This document shows, one piece after another, positions 38,676 through 47,780 of a stretch of DNA of 64,000 bases. The notes under the pieces are model-generated. The model searched no databases. It was not told the origin of the DNA and saw only the letters and a program-made list of their open reading frames with translations. Within the stretch, counting starts at the first letter, position 1; each line of letters starts with the position of its first letter. The DNA is taken from contig NZ_QSDR01000010.1 of NCBI RefSeq assembly GCF_003464085.1, forward strand, positions 62,001 to 126,000, in the 5' to 3' direction. The stretch comes from Clostridium sp. AM58-1XD (lineage in GTDB: Bacteria > Bacillota > Clostridia > Lachnospirales > Lachnospiraceae). The position numbers and the translations under genes are program-made.

Positions 38676-39366
38676 AATCCTCCACATCCCCGTCAAAATT
38701 TATTTTTCCATCGTGAATTCTCACAACACGGTTCGCTTCCACTGCGATTCCGTTGTCATGGGTGATCATAACGATCGTATTCCCCTCTTCATTCAGCTGC
38801 TTCAAAAAATCCAGCACATCCCGGCTCGTTCTGGAATCCAGAGCGCCTGTCGGTTCGTCTGCCAGAATCAGAGAAGGGCTTCCCGCCAGTGCTCTCGCTA
38901 TGGAAACTCTTTGCTGCTGCCCGCCGGACAGCTGATTCGGCATGTTTTTCCACTTTTCTTCGAGTCCGACGCGTTTCAGGGACTCCATGGCCCGCTCTTT
39001 TCTTTCTTCCGCTCCCAGTCCTGCATAAAGCAGGGGAAGCTCTACGTTTTCCAGGAGGTTCAGTTTTGGAAGCAGGTTGTACTGCTGAAAAATAAAACCG
39101 ATCATTTTATTGCGGATTTCCGCCAGTTCGTCATCGCTCATGTCGCTTACATCTTCACCGCCCAGATAATAAGAACCGCTTGTCGGCACATCCAGGGCAC
39201 CGATGATATTCATCAGGGTGGATTTTCCGCTTCCTGACTTGCCTACGATCGCTACGAATTCTCCACGGCAGATCGTCAGGGTAATTCCGTCATTTGCCCG
39301 GACCTGTTCATCGCCCATGTGATAAATCTTGTCTATATTTTTCAGTTCAATTAATGGTTCCGCCAT
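38659..39366 (-). CDS. MacB-type ABC exporter ATPase (first cassette)
   Basis: A 235-residue ATPase of the LolD/MacB group. Walker A is GKSGSGKST, the Q-loop FIFQQYNLLP, the signature LSGGQQQRVSIARAL, Walker [13 protein letters not shown] and the H-loop VMITHD. The start at 39366 (MAEPLIELKNID) is chosen because AAGGAAAGG precedes it; the longer frame to 39483 overlaps the adaptor gene. It energises the adjacent permease. Confidence 0.93.
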   Translation of the reverse strand: MAEPLIELKNIDKIYHMGDEQVRANDGITLTICRGEFVAIVGKSGSGKSTLMNIIGALDVPTSGSYYLGGEDVSDMSDDELAEIRNKMIGFIFQQYNLLPKLNLLENVELPLLYAGLGAEERKERAMESLKRVGLEEKWKNMPNQLSGGQQQRVSIARALAGSPSLILADEPTGALDSRTSRDVLDFLKQLNEEGNTIVMITHDNGIAVEANRVVRIHDGKINFDGDVEDYAAIV

Positions 39367-39424
39367 AATCAGCCTTTCCTTCCCGATCTGTTCTGTGCAC
39401 ACATTCCTGTCCCGGTCAGCTTCC

Positions 39425-41157
39425 TTAACGCTGCCTGCTTCCGCTTCCACTGCCTGACTGGCGGCCGCTCCCTCTGTTACCACTGCCGTCCGGCGCGCCG
39501 CCTTCAGCCGGAAAGCCTCCCATACCTCCGCTTTGGATCATAAACGTGCTCGTAGATGAATTTTTGCTGGACTGGTTTATGTAAATTTCATCCCCCTCAG
39601 AAAGGCCGCTTTTAATTTCCACATAAGAGTCATTCGTAAGGCCGGTTTCCACTACCGCCGCCCGGAATCCGGCCGGTACACCTTCTGCCTGCGTTCCTTC
39701 CACGGAAGCAGAATCCCTGACATAGACGCGGTTGCCCCGCATGAGTGCGTCTACCGGTATAGCCAGTACGTCGTTTGCCTCTTCCAGAACGATTGTTCCG
39801 TCTACGTTCATTCCGGGAAGCAGTCCGCCGGTCTCATCCAGAGTTACTGTGACCGGGTAATTCGTGACACCGTTAGAATAGGAACCTTCCAGACTGACAT
39901 TCGTTACCGTACCTGTAAAGCTCTGATCTTCAAAGGCGTCTGCTTTAATATTCACTTTCTGCCCCACTTTCACGTTCCGAATATCCAGTTCGTCGATGGA
40001 CATCTCAAAGGTCAGGCTGGACAAGTCGTAAATAATCGCCAGTGTCGTATCCGACGATCCTGAGTTCCTGCTGATTTTCTCTCCCACTTTCACATTCTTT
40101 GCGATTACCTGGCCGGAAATAGGAGCCGTAATTGTATAGTTATCGTAAGAATCCTGTGTTGTCTCCAGTTTGTTCTCTGCGGATTCCACCTGTTCTTCGG
40201 CCTTATCCATGCTGGTTTTATAGGAACGCATCATCTTGTCTGCAGAATTGGAAGTCATCTGGAAGAGAGCCGTCCCTTTATTTACATAGTCACCTTCTGA
40301 AATGAGAAGCGTCTGAATTTCCACATCCGAAGACAGGTCTTCTGCTGTCATTGTCGTTTCCGTCGTCGGTTCAAAACTGCCTTCCTCACTGCATGTCAAA
40401 TCTCCATATGTAACCGTCGCACTGTGACTGATGGTGAGCCCTCCCGGATTTTCCACCTCCACATATACATAACGGACTACCCGGCCTCCCGTCATCGTCT
40501 CATCCATGTTGGCAACTGATTTCACCGTTCCCATAAGCACCTCACCTGTATCCGTAAGTGTACGGTCACCTGTGCCCCGGCAGGAACCGCCGCCGCTTCC
40601 TCAGCCAGAAAAGGAACCTTCAGCTTCATGATTTTATCATTGTAAATGTCTGCAATTTTCGTCTGAGCACTCACTTTGTCTCCGTCTTTGATATAAAGCG
40701 TTTTTATATATCCTGTTTCTGTTGACTTGTATGTATTGCCGCTGAATTTGCTCACGGCCTCCTGATAATCCTCCACCGCCGTATTATAATCCTCCTTGGC
40801 CCTCTCCAGAGAGTTGCCGGAAGATTTCAGTTCTGATTCTATGGAAGAATTGTCAATCGTATAGAGCACCTGACCTTTTTCGACTTCATCTCCTTCTTCA
40901 AAATCAGCCGTCAGCACCTCGCCTTCTACCAGGGACGTGATATTGTAGGAATCTTTTGCCGCCAAACTGCCGGAGGCTGAAAGTTCGGAGGCAATGTCTC
41001 TTTTTTCAACCTTTGCCGTATTCTGCACCACTGCTTCTGCCCCTGTTTTTTTGGACTTTCTGCTGAAAACCAGCAACGCAAGAGCAGCCGCAAAAATCAG
41101 GGCGAGAATCAAAATATGTTTTCTGGTCAGTTTTCTTTTCCTGCTTTTTTTCGCCAT
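39425..41157 (-). CDS. HlyD/MacA-type membrane fusion protein (first cassette, frameshifted)
   Basis: Periplasmic-adaptor-like protein of about 577 residues after correction. The N-terminal transmembrane helix is HILILALIFAAALALLVF. Two biotinyl-lipoyl-like half motifs (NITSLVEGEVLTADFEEGDEVEKGQVLYTID and ITAPISGQVIAKNVKVGEKI) flank coiled-coil stretches. The beta-barrel region (FEMSIDELDIRNVKVGQKVNI) and a Gly/Ser-rich C-terminus follow. The frame breaks near 40560: one frame ends VTVHLRIQVRCLWER, the other resumes as TLTDTGEVLMGTVKSVANMDE, consistent with one missing base in ACCG-TACAC. The second ORF (from 40540) has no ribosome site. It is the first gene of the MFP-ATPase-permease operon, 41 bases after the SLH gene. 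Confidence 0.88.
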
Positions 41158-41198
41158 AATGGAAACTCCTTAATACATCATTTTTATGAAGAATGGTC

Positions 41199-42296
41199 TT
41201 AATCCTCTATTATGTAGTCCAGAATTTTTCTGGTTACGCTGTCGTCGTCACCTTCCCCTGATTTGCTGTAAATAACCGTGATCATATCACCGATTTCCAC
41301 GGTTCCGTATACGGAAAATGCGAACTGCATTTCGGAATTATCAATCTGGTATTCTGTATCATCATTCAGTTCGATTGCACTCGGTGTCATAACATCTGTG
41401 GATTTGTAGTAAATATGGGTCACTTCGCCTCTTGCCATGCAGCGGTCGGAGTCATCGCTGTCATTTGGCGTATATCCCCAAATCGTCTTACTGGCCGAGT
41501 TATAATATATGACGAGATAGCTGTCTGCTGCACTGTAAAGTGACTTGGCGCTGCTGGGATCCCCATTCAGATATACGTTGGCGTCTTCCATCTTAAAGGG
41601 AACTGCCCTGTCCAGCTCATTTTCACTAGTAATCAGTTTCGGTCCCTGGAGCGTTACGTCTGCCATGGCCAGCGGGCTGATTTCCCCGTCAGATGCCAGT
41701 TCGCATCCAAGCACCGATCCATAAATGCCGTTTCCAGATTTTGGTTTTGCCTTCAAAAGATTGTAAAACAGATTGATGCAGTCCCCTTTTGTCATCGGAT
41801 CGCCGGCTGACAGGCCAATTTCTTCTTTTAGATCCAGATATTCAAATTTAGCCATTCTGGCTCCTATCTGATCCCCTTTAAAGTCTTCATTGGTGTATCC
41901 CAGAAGAGTAAGTGCGGCCTTTGCTCCTTCCTGAAGTGTCACATACTGGTCCGGTCGGAAAACGCCTCCCAGATAGCCGTTCATCCACTCATTTTGCACG
42001 GCTACGCGCACAAAAGAAGCATATTGATTGTCCTTCTTTACATCTGAAAACACGGAAACCGAACTGTTTTCACCCACAATTTCCCTGTATTCAGAAGCTT
42101 TTACGAGCATTTCAGCAAATTCTGCCCTGGTCACATACTGATCGGCATTATTTACTGTCATAATTCCCGACAGGCTGATTACTTTTTTTCTGAAATCAAA
42201 ATTTGTAGCGGCCTCTGCGGACATCACAGGCTCCGGCACTGCTGTGATTACCGCAGTCACCATGGCCATCATTCCTGCCTGCCATCTCTTATCCAT
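41199..42296 (-). CDS. Secreted S-layer-homology (SLH) protein
   Basis: A 365-residue protein with a signal peptide (cleavage likely after PVMSAEAA). SLH-type repeats follow: VTRAEFAEMLVKASEY with VFSDVKKDNQYASFVRVAVQNEWMNGY, then GVFRPDQYVTLQEGAKAALTLLGYTNEDF, then a weaker third unit with MTKGDCINLFYNLLKA. The last about 150 residues are a beta-rich domain I do not recognise. SLH domains bind secondary cell wall polymers, so it is probably wall-attached. It lies just upstream of the MacAB-type cassette on the same strand and may share its transcript. Confidence 0.85.
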   Translation of the reverse strand: MDKRWQAGMMAMVTAVITAVPEPVMSAEAATNFDFRKKVISLSGIMTVNNADQYVTRAEFAEMLVKASEYREIVGENSSVSVFSDVKKDNQYASFVRVAVQNEWMNGYLGGVFRPDQYVTLQEGAKAALTLLGYTNEDFKGDQIGARMAKFEYLDLKEEIGLSAGDPMTKGDCINLFYNLLKAKPKSGNGIYGSVLGCELASDGEISPLAMADVTLQGPKLITSENELDRAVPFKMEDANVYLNGDPSSAKSLYSAADSYLVIYYNSASKTIWGYTPNDSDDSDRCMARGEVTHIYYKSTDVMTPSAIELNDDTEYQIDNSEMQFAFSVYGTVEIGDMITVIYSKSGEGDDDSVTRKILDYIIED

Positions 42297-42422
42297 AAAC
42301 AGACTCCTTCCATATCATACTTTTTCCCACTTTTCTTTGAATTTAATTCACTTTATCAATAAATTGTGTTCATTTTGTGATTAAAAAGTGGAAATTCAGC
42401 GTTCAAAAAGGGGGGATGCAAA

Positions 42423-42473
42423 AACGAGACTGTTTCTTCTCCTGCCATGCGTCAGAGATGAAACAGCCTCGTT
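42423..42473 (-). terminator. Terminator of the patatin-like gene
   Basis: Arms AACGAGACTGTTTC and GAAACAGCCTCGTT (one mismatch) with a 23-base loop. On the minus strand the stem is followed by TTTTTGC. Confidence 0.75.
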
Positions 42474-42503
42474 AAGCTTTATATATTATTTCGGATTTCT
42501 CCG

Positions 42504-43363
42504 TCATTCTTTAAGTTCCAGATATTGCTTCAGCGCCTCCAGATGGTTGGCTCCCACTTTCCGTCCCTCCTGGTACAGTTCCTCCAGTTTTTTGAAATCC
42601 CGCTCTACTCGTGACACTCTTACAGGACAATCTGGACGGATGATAAAAATACGGCCTTCCGCCTCAAGCCGCGATAGCTCTTCCTGCATCCGGTTATAGC
42701 GGTCCGGTACGTCGTACAAGGATTTTCTCAAGTTGGGAAGGGGCGCGAAATAGTGTTCATATGCTCTCTTTGTCAACGGTTTCACCGGTTTTTTTCTGTA
42801 GCCTTCATTCCTTGTCAATACCACCACAACCTTTTCATATCCCAGATCCATTGCCCTTCTGTAGGCAATCGGCATGGATATTCCGCCGTCTAAATATTTT
42901 CTTCCATCCACTCTGATCATCCGCGACAGCACAGGCATGCTGGCGGACGCCTGTACGGCCGTCATAATGTCCGGGCATACGCCCTTTTCAAAGTATTCCG
43001 GTCTGCCCGTCCTGCACCTGGTAGCAACCGCTTCAAATCTCTGTTCCGATCGCTGAACGTTTCAAAATCGAATGGAATCAGTGTACTGCTCAATTCTCCG
43101 AACAGAAACTCAAAGTTAAAAATCTGTCTGTTCTTAACCAGATTATGCAGACTGATATATCTTTTATCTCTGAGGTATCTTTTATTTATTTCATACATTC
43201 TTCCCTTCTGTTTTGCCACGTAGTTGATACCGCACATAGAACCGGCGGACACGCCGTTTACATAGGATAGTTCAATCTCATTTTCCATCAGCACATCCAG
43301 TACGCCTGCCGTAAACAGGCAGCGCAGAGATCCGCCTTCTAATACGAGTGCTCCTTCTGTCAT
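42504..43363 (-). CDS. Patatin-like phospholipase (frameshifted)
   Basis: A predicted serine lipase of about 286 residues after correction. The oxyanion loop is LVLEGGSLRCLFTAGVLD, the nucleophile is in GVSAGSMCG (GxSxG), and the catalytic aspartate fits YLDGGISMPI (DGG). The frame breaks near 43043: one frame stops after ...FSDRNRDLKRLL at 42962, the other continues RFEAVATRCRTGRPEYFEKGVCPDIMTAVQASASMPVLS. One missing base after AAC explains it. The start at 43363 follows AAAGGAG. It probably acts on membrane lipids in the cytoplasm. It lies 25 bases after cardiolipin synthase, suggesting a phospholipid-turnover pair. Confidence 0.9.
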
Positions 43364-43388
43364 ACACACATCTCCTTTATTAAACGCT

Positions 43389-44939
43389 TTACATCAGGGG
43401 GGCAAACAGCCTCAGTACGCTGCCGGCTATTTTTTTGTAAACAGGGTACCGGCGGCAGTCTTCCAGAGTAATCTCCTGACACTTTTTCAGCGTATTCTGA
43501 TAATCGTCTTCGACCTGCCCGACTGCCGTGTTGCGGTACAGATACGCAGCACATTCAAAATGCAGATACAGACTCCTGTAGTCCATGTTAATGGTGCCTA
43601 CAACTGCTTTCTCATCATCGCTTACGTATACCTTGGCATGGACAAATCCCGGCGTAAATTCAAAAATCCGGACGCCTGCATCCAGCAGCTCCCAGTAATA
43701 GGAACGCGCCAGCAGATATGCATATTTTTTGTCCGGTATGTGAGGCATGATAATAATCGTCTCAATTCCTCTTTTCGCTGCGTATGTGAGCGCCGTTACC
43801 ATATCATTATCCAGAATCAGATACGGAGTCATAATATGCACGTATTTCTTCGCCTGATACAGAATGTCCAGATAAACATGCTCTCCAACCGTTTCATGAT
43901 CAAGTGGGCTGTCTCCATAAGGCATCACATATCCGCTGCCGGACGGAACGATGTCCCTGTATTCCTCTCTGGACGGAATGTACCTGTCATAAATCTCTTT
44001 CTGCTTTTCCGTAATATTCCACAACTGGAGAAACATCATGGTAAAACTCTTGACCGCATCCCCTTTCACCATCACGGCTACATCCTTCCAGTAACCAAAT
44101 CTTTTCTTCTCATTGATATACTCATCTGCCAGATTTATTCCTCCTGTAAATGCAGTATGGCCGTCGATCACCGTGATCTTTCTGTGGTCCCTGTTGTTCT
44201 GGTAAGTGGAAAGGGCCGGTTTTACAGGAGCAAACATCTTGCATCGTATTCCTTTTTTCTCCAATTCATCCGGATAATGATATGGAAGCAGGGTCAGCCA
44301 GCACATTCCGTCATACATAACGCGTACTTCCACGCCTTCCTTTGCTTTTTCTTCCAGGATATCGAGAATCGAGTTCCACATCATACCACGTTCTACTATA
44401 AAGTATTCCATAAAAATGAATTTTTCAGCCGCTTTCAGCTGTTTTTTCATTTCTTCAAACATTTCTTCCCCAGACGGGAAGTATTCTGCATGGGTATTCT
44501 GATAAATGGGGTATCCGCCGTATTCGTTCATATAGTGGGCAAGACTCCCGATTCTGCCGCTTTCCTGCTTTAAGTTATGTTTCACGTTCTCGTCCTGCAG
44601 CAGATAAACTTTTGTTTCCTCCAGTATATGTTTCAGCCTTCCTGCAATCAGCCTGGTTCCAACTTCCAACTCCACAAATACAAAAAACAGCGTGCCGAAA
44701 ATAGGAAATGTCAAAATCGGGATAATCCAGGCCAGCTTGTAATTTGGCTCTTCTTTCTTGTTCAGGATATAGATGACTACAAGGACCGTTAATCCCGTAA
44801 ATCCTCCATATACATAGATAATGTATTCACTCAGCCACTGAAAACAGCCGAATAAAATCGCCAGCTGAATCAGCACGAACAGGACTACAAAAGTCGTCCG
44901 TCCAAATATAATCCTCAAAAGGCTTCTCAGACGCTTCAT
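43389..44939 (-). CDS. cls: Cardiolipin synthase
   Basis: A 516-residue phospholipase-D-superfamily enzyme making cardiolipin from two phosphatidylglycerol molecules. Two or more N-terminal transmembrane helices (about residues 10-70) are followed by two HKD motifs: HRKITVIDGHTAFTGGIN and HAKVYVSDDEKAVVGTINMD. VYGGFTGLTVLVVIYILNKKEEPNYKLAWI is the typical N-terminal region. AGGAG precedes the start. It is intact and of normal length. It is co-directional with the patatin-like gene downstream and 113 bases from the sulfhydrylase upstream, across a terminator-like hairpin. Confidence 0.95.
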   Translation of the reverse strand: MKRLRSLLRIIFGRTTFVVLFVLIQLAILFGCFQWLSEYIIYVYGGFTGLTVLVVIYILNKKEEPNYKLAWIIPILTFPIFGTLFFVFVELEVGTRLIAGRLKHILEETKVYLLQDENVKHNLKQESGRIGSLAHYMNEYGGYPIYQNTHAEYFPSGEEMFEEMKKQLKAAEKFIFMEYFIVERGMMWNSILDILEEKAKEGVEVRVMYDGMCWLTLLPYHYPDELEKKGIRCKMFAPVKPALSTYQNNRDHRKITVIDGHTAFTGGINLADEYINEKKRFGYWKDVAVMVKGDAVKSFTMMFLQLWNITEKQKEIYDRYIPSREEYRDIVPSGSGYVMPYGDSPLDHETVGEHVYLDILYQAKKYVHIMTPYLILDNDMVTALTYAAKRGIETIIIMPHIPDKKYAYLLARSYYWELLDAGVRIFEFTPGFVHAKVYVSDDEKAVVGTINMDYRSLYLHFECAAYLYRNTAVGQVEDDYQNTLKKCQEITLEDCRRYPVYKKIAGSVLRLFAPLM

Positions 44940-44985
44940 CCGTCTCTACTCCTTTCCAAAAGGCATTCAGCCCTATGATAAAACA

Positions 44986-45026
44986 GAGGATGGCCAGGAG
45001 CTGAACGCCCCTCTTACCATCCCCTC
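44986..45026 (-). terminator. Probable terminator of the sulfhydrylase gene
   Basis: On the minus strand arms GAGGGGATGG and CCATCCTC (with a bulge) are followed by TGTTTTA, between the sulfhydrylase stop and cls. Confidence 0.5.
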
Positions 45027-45052
45027 ATTGTGACTCATCTCTTCGCCGGAAC

Positions 45053-46332
45053 TCAGTCGTCCAGCGCCTGTCTCAAATCTTCAATAATGTCGTCCACATT
45101 TTCGATGCCCACACTCAGACGGATTAAGGACGGATCAACACCTGCCTCAATCAGCTGTTCGTTGCTTAACTGCCTGTGGGTATGGCTTGCAGGATGAAGA
45201 ACAGAAGTTCTCGCATCTGCTACATGGGTTACGATTGCCGCCAGCTTCAGCTTATCCATAAATACTCCCGCTGCCGATCTTCCGCCCTTCAGTCCGAAGG
45301 AAATTACGCCGCAGGTGCCGTTCGGCATGTATTTTTTCGCCAGGTCGAAATATCTATCACCCTCTAATCCCGGGTAATTCACCCACGCCACATCTTCTCT
45401 GCTCTTTAAATACTGAGCTACCTTTAATGCGTTTTCACAGTGTCGCGGCATTCTCAGGTGAAGTGTCTCCAGACCGATATTTAAGAGGAACGCATTCTGA
45501 GGCGCCTGAATCGATCCCAGGTCTCTCATCAGCTGAGCTGTTGCTTTCATTATGTATGCGGCCTTTCCAAACTTCTCCGTATAAACGATGCCGTGATAGG
45601 ATCATCCGGAGTCGTAAGGCCAGGGAACTTATCCGCATGGGCCGTCCAATCAAAATTTCCGCTGTCAACGACGCAGCCGCCAACCGTCAGGGCGTGGCCG
45701 TCCATATATTTCGTTGTGGAATGGGTAATGATATCCGCTCCCCACTCGAACGGCCGGCAGTTAATCGGCGTTGCGAACGTATTGTCTACAATCAGCGGTA
45801 CGCCGTGCTCATGAGCCAGCGCAGCAAATTTTTCTATATCCAGCACAGACAGGGCCGGATTCGCGATCGTCTCTGCAAAAACTGCCTTTGTATTCTCGCG
45901 GAATGCTTTGGAAATTTCATCATCAGGAGCGTCCTGATCCACCAGTGTAACTTCGATTCCAAAACGCTTGATTGTAACGGTAAAGAGGTTAAAGGTTCCT
46001 CCATATATAGAAGAGGAACAAACGATATGATCGCCTTCGCTGCAGATATTCAGAACTGCAAAAAGGTTGGCCGCCTGTCCGGAAGAAGTCAGCATTGCCG
46101 CCGTTCCTCCCTCCAGCTCACAGATTTTTGCTGCGACAGCATCGTTGGTGGGATTCGCCAGCCTCGTATAGAAATAGCCGCTTTCTTCCAAATCAAAAAG
46201 GCGGCCCATCTGGTCACTTGTCTCGTATTTGAATGTGGTACTCTGATAAATCGGGAGCACTCTCGGCTCTCCATTCTTAGGCTGCCAGCCCCCCTGAATA
46301 CACACTGTCTCTGCAGAACGTGTCTTACTCAT
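45053..46332 (-). CDS. O-acetylhomoserine sulfhydrylase (frameshifted)
   Basis: A PLP enzyme of the Cys/Met metabolism family, about 426 residues after correction, making homocysteine from O-acetylhomoserine and sulfide. Signatures are LPIYQSTTFKY, YTRLANPTNDAV, ICSEGDHIVCSSSIYGGT and the PLP lysine in HSTTKYMDGHALTVGG. The frame breaks near 45600: one frame runs GLTTPDDPITASF to a stop at 45550; the other continues YHGIVYTEKFGKAAYIMKATAQLMRDLGS. One missing base in GAT-CC explains this. The downstream part (GLETLHLRMPRHCENALKVAQYL, SLIRLSVGIENVDDIIEDL) is normal. TAGGAGG precedes the start. Cystathionine gamma-synthase or lyase is less likely given the insertion around PNYGLEG-like residues. 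Confidence 0.9.
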
Positions 46333-46399
46333 ATGTTTATCCTCCTATAGTAATTCTTATAGCTTCCAATTCTAACACACATCCTGCATGAAAATCAAG

Positions 46400-46428
46400 T
46401 TGAATGCCAGGGAAATTTAAGATATAAT
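46400..46428 (+). promoter_or_regulatory. Promoter of the DUF362 gene
   Basis: TTGAAT (46400-46405), a 17-base spacer and TATAAT (46423-46428), about 95 bases before the start. Confidence 0.7.
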
Positions 46429-46523
46429 GACTGCAGAGCGGCTGTCATGTAATGGCTGCAGGAATGCATTACATCTGTGCATGCAGGTTTATGCCGCGCA
46501 GAGTAATTTTTAAGGAGGACATC

Positions 46524-47633
46524 ATGAGCAAGTCAAAGGTATTTTTTACGAATTTCAGAACCTCTCCCACTGAGAATCAGCTTCAGAAACTGGCACGTCT
46601 TGTAAAGAAAGCCGGAATGCTGGAGAACATCGATTTTAATAATCGCTACACGGCCATTAAAATCCATTTCGGCGAACCTGGAAACCTGGCATTTCTTCGC
46701 CCCAACTATTCGAAAGTAATCGTGGATTTAATCCGGGAAGCGGGAGGCAAAGCATTTCTGACAGACTGCAATACCCTTTATGTGGGCGGACGAAAAAACG
46801 CACTGGATCATCTGGACGCTGCATATGAGAACGGTTACAGCCCATTTTCCACCGGCTGCCACGTTCTGATTGCCGATGGCCTGAAGGGAACGGATGAGAT
46901 GCTGGTGCCTGTAGAGAACGGAGAATATGTAAAAGAGGCCAAAATCGGCCGCGCTATTATGGACGCCGATATCTTTATCTCCCTGACGCATTTCAAGGGC
47001 CACGAGCTGACTGGCTTCGGCGGCGCGTTAAAGAATATCGGTATGGGCTGCGGTTCGCGTGCCGGCAAGATGGAAATGCACAGCGCAGGCAAACCGCGTG
47101 TACATAGATCGAAATGTGTCGGCTGCGGTTTCTGCCAGAAAAACTGCGCTCACAGCGCAATTACAATTACGGATAGAAAAGCTTCCATCGATCACAGCAA
47201 GTGTGTCGGCTGCGGACGCTGTATCGGCGCCTGTCCAGTGGATGCCGTACTGGCCGGAAATGATGAATCCAACGATATTCTGAATAAGAAAATCGCTGAG
47301 TACAGCTGGGCCGTTCTTCACAACCGCCCTCATTTCCATATCAGCCTCGTTGTAGACGTCTCTCCTTACTGCGACTGTCACAGTGAAAATGATGTTCCGA
47401 TTGTACCCGATGTCGGTATGTTCGCTTCCTTTGATCCTGTCGCCCTCGATATGGCATGCGCGGATGCGGTCAACAGACAGTCTGCCATTTCCGGAAGCAT
47501 CATGGATGAAAGGGAACACGTTCATCACGATCATTTTACAGACGTGCATCCTGAAACGAACTGGGAAGTCTGTATCGACCATTCTGAAAAGCTCGGACTC
47601 GGAAGCAGGGAATACGAACTGATCACCATATGA
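46524..47633 (+). CDS. DUF362 protein with two [4Fe-4S] clusters
   Basis: A 369-residue protein. The N-terminal DUF362 domain (about residues 1-190: VFFTNFRTSP, IHFGEPGNLAFLRPNYSKVIVDLI, SLTHFKGHELTGFGGALKNIGMGCGSRAGK) is followed by two ferredoxin motifs: CVGCGFCQKNCAH and CVGCGRCIGACPV (about 195-245). The rest of DUF362 closes the chain (VDVSPYCDCHSENDVPIVPDVGMFASFDPVALD). The start at 46524 follows AAGGAGG; the longer frame to 46452 has none. Members are predicted iron-sulfur redox proteins of unknown reaction. It is a single gene with a consensus promoter. Confidence 0.9.
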   Translation: MSKSKVFFTNFRTSPTENQLQKLARLVKKAGMLENIDFNNRYTAIKIHFGEPGNLAFLRPNYSKVIVDLIREAGGKAFLTDCNTLYVGGRKNALDHLDAAYENGYSPFSTGCHVLIADGLKGTDEMLVPVENGEYVKEAKIGRAIMDADIFISLTHFKGHELTGFGGALKNIGMGCGSRAGKMEMHSAGKPRVHRSKCVGCGFCQKNCAHSAITITDRKASIDHSKCVGCGRCIGACPVDAVLAGNDESNDILNKKIAEYSWAVLHNRPHFHISLVVDVSPYCDCHSENDVPIVPDVGMFASFDPVALDMACADAVNRQSAISGSIMDEREHVHHDHFTDVHPETNWEVCIDHSEKLGLGSREYELITI

Positions 47634-47649
47634 TTAAAAAGCGATAATG

Positions 47650-47766
47650 GGCTGCGTGAAATAAGTTGACAGAGGCCCGCTGATACCAGAATCCTTTCCG
47701 ATGCGGTGGCAAGTCACTTCACCTGGTATCAGCGGGCCTCTGCTTTTCTTTTTTCGCAGCACCCTG
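47650..47766. repeat. Dispersed hairpin element, copy E, with outer terminator arms
   Basis: Perfect 19-bp inner arms (47671-47689, 47723-47741; AGAGGCCCGCTGATACCAG and complement) enclose AATCCTTTCCGATGCGGTGGCAAGTCAC. Imperfect outer arms GGGCTGCGTGAAATAAG and CTTTTTTCGCAGCACCC flank it. It is a bidirectional terminator between DUF362 and the LTA-synthase-like gene. Confidence 0.8.
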
Positions 47767-47780
47767 ACCGTTTTTTATAA

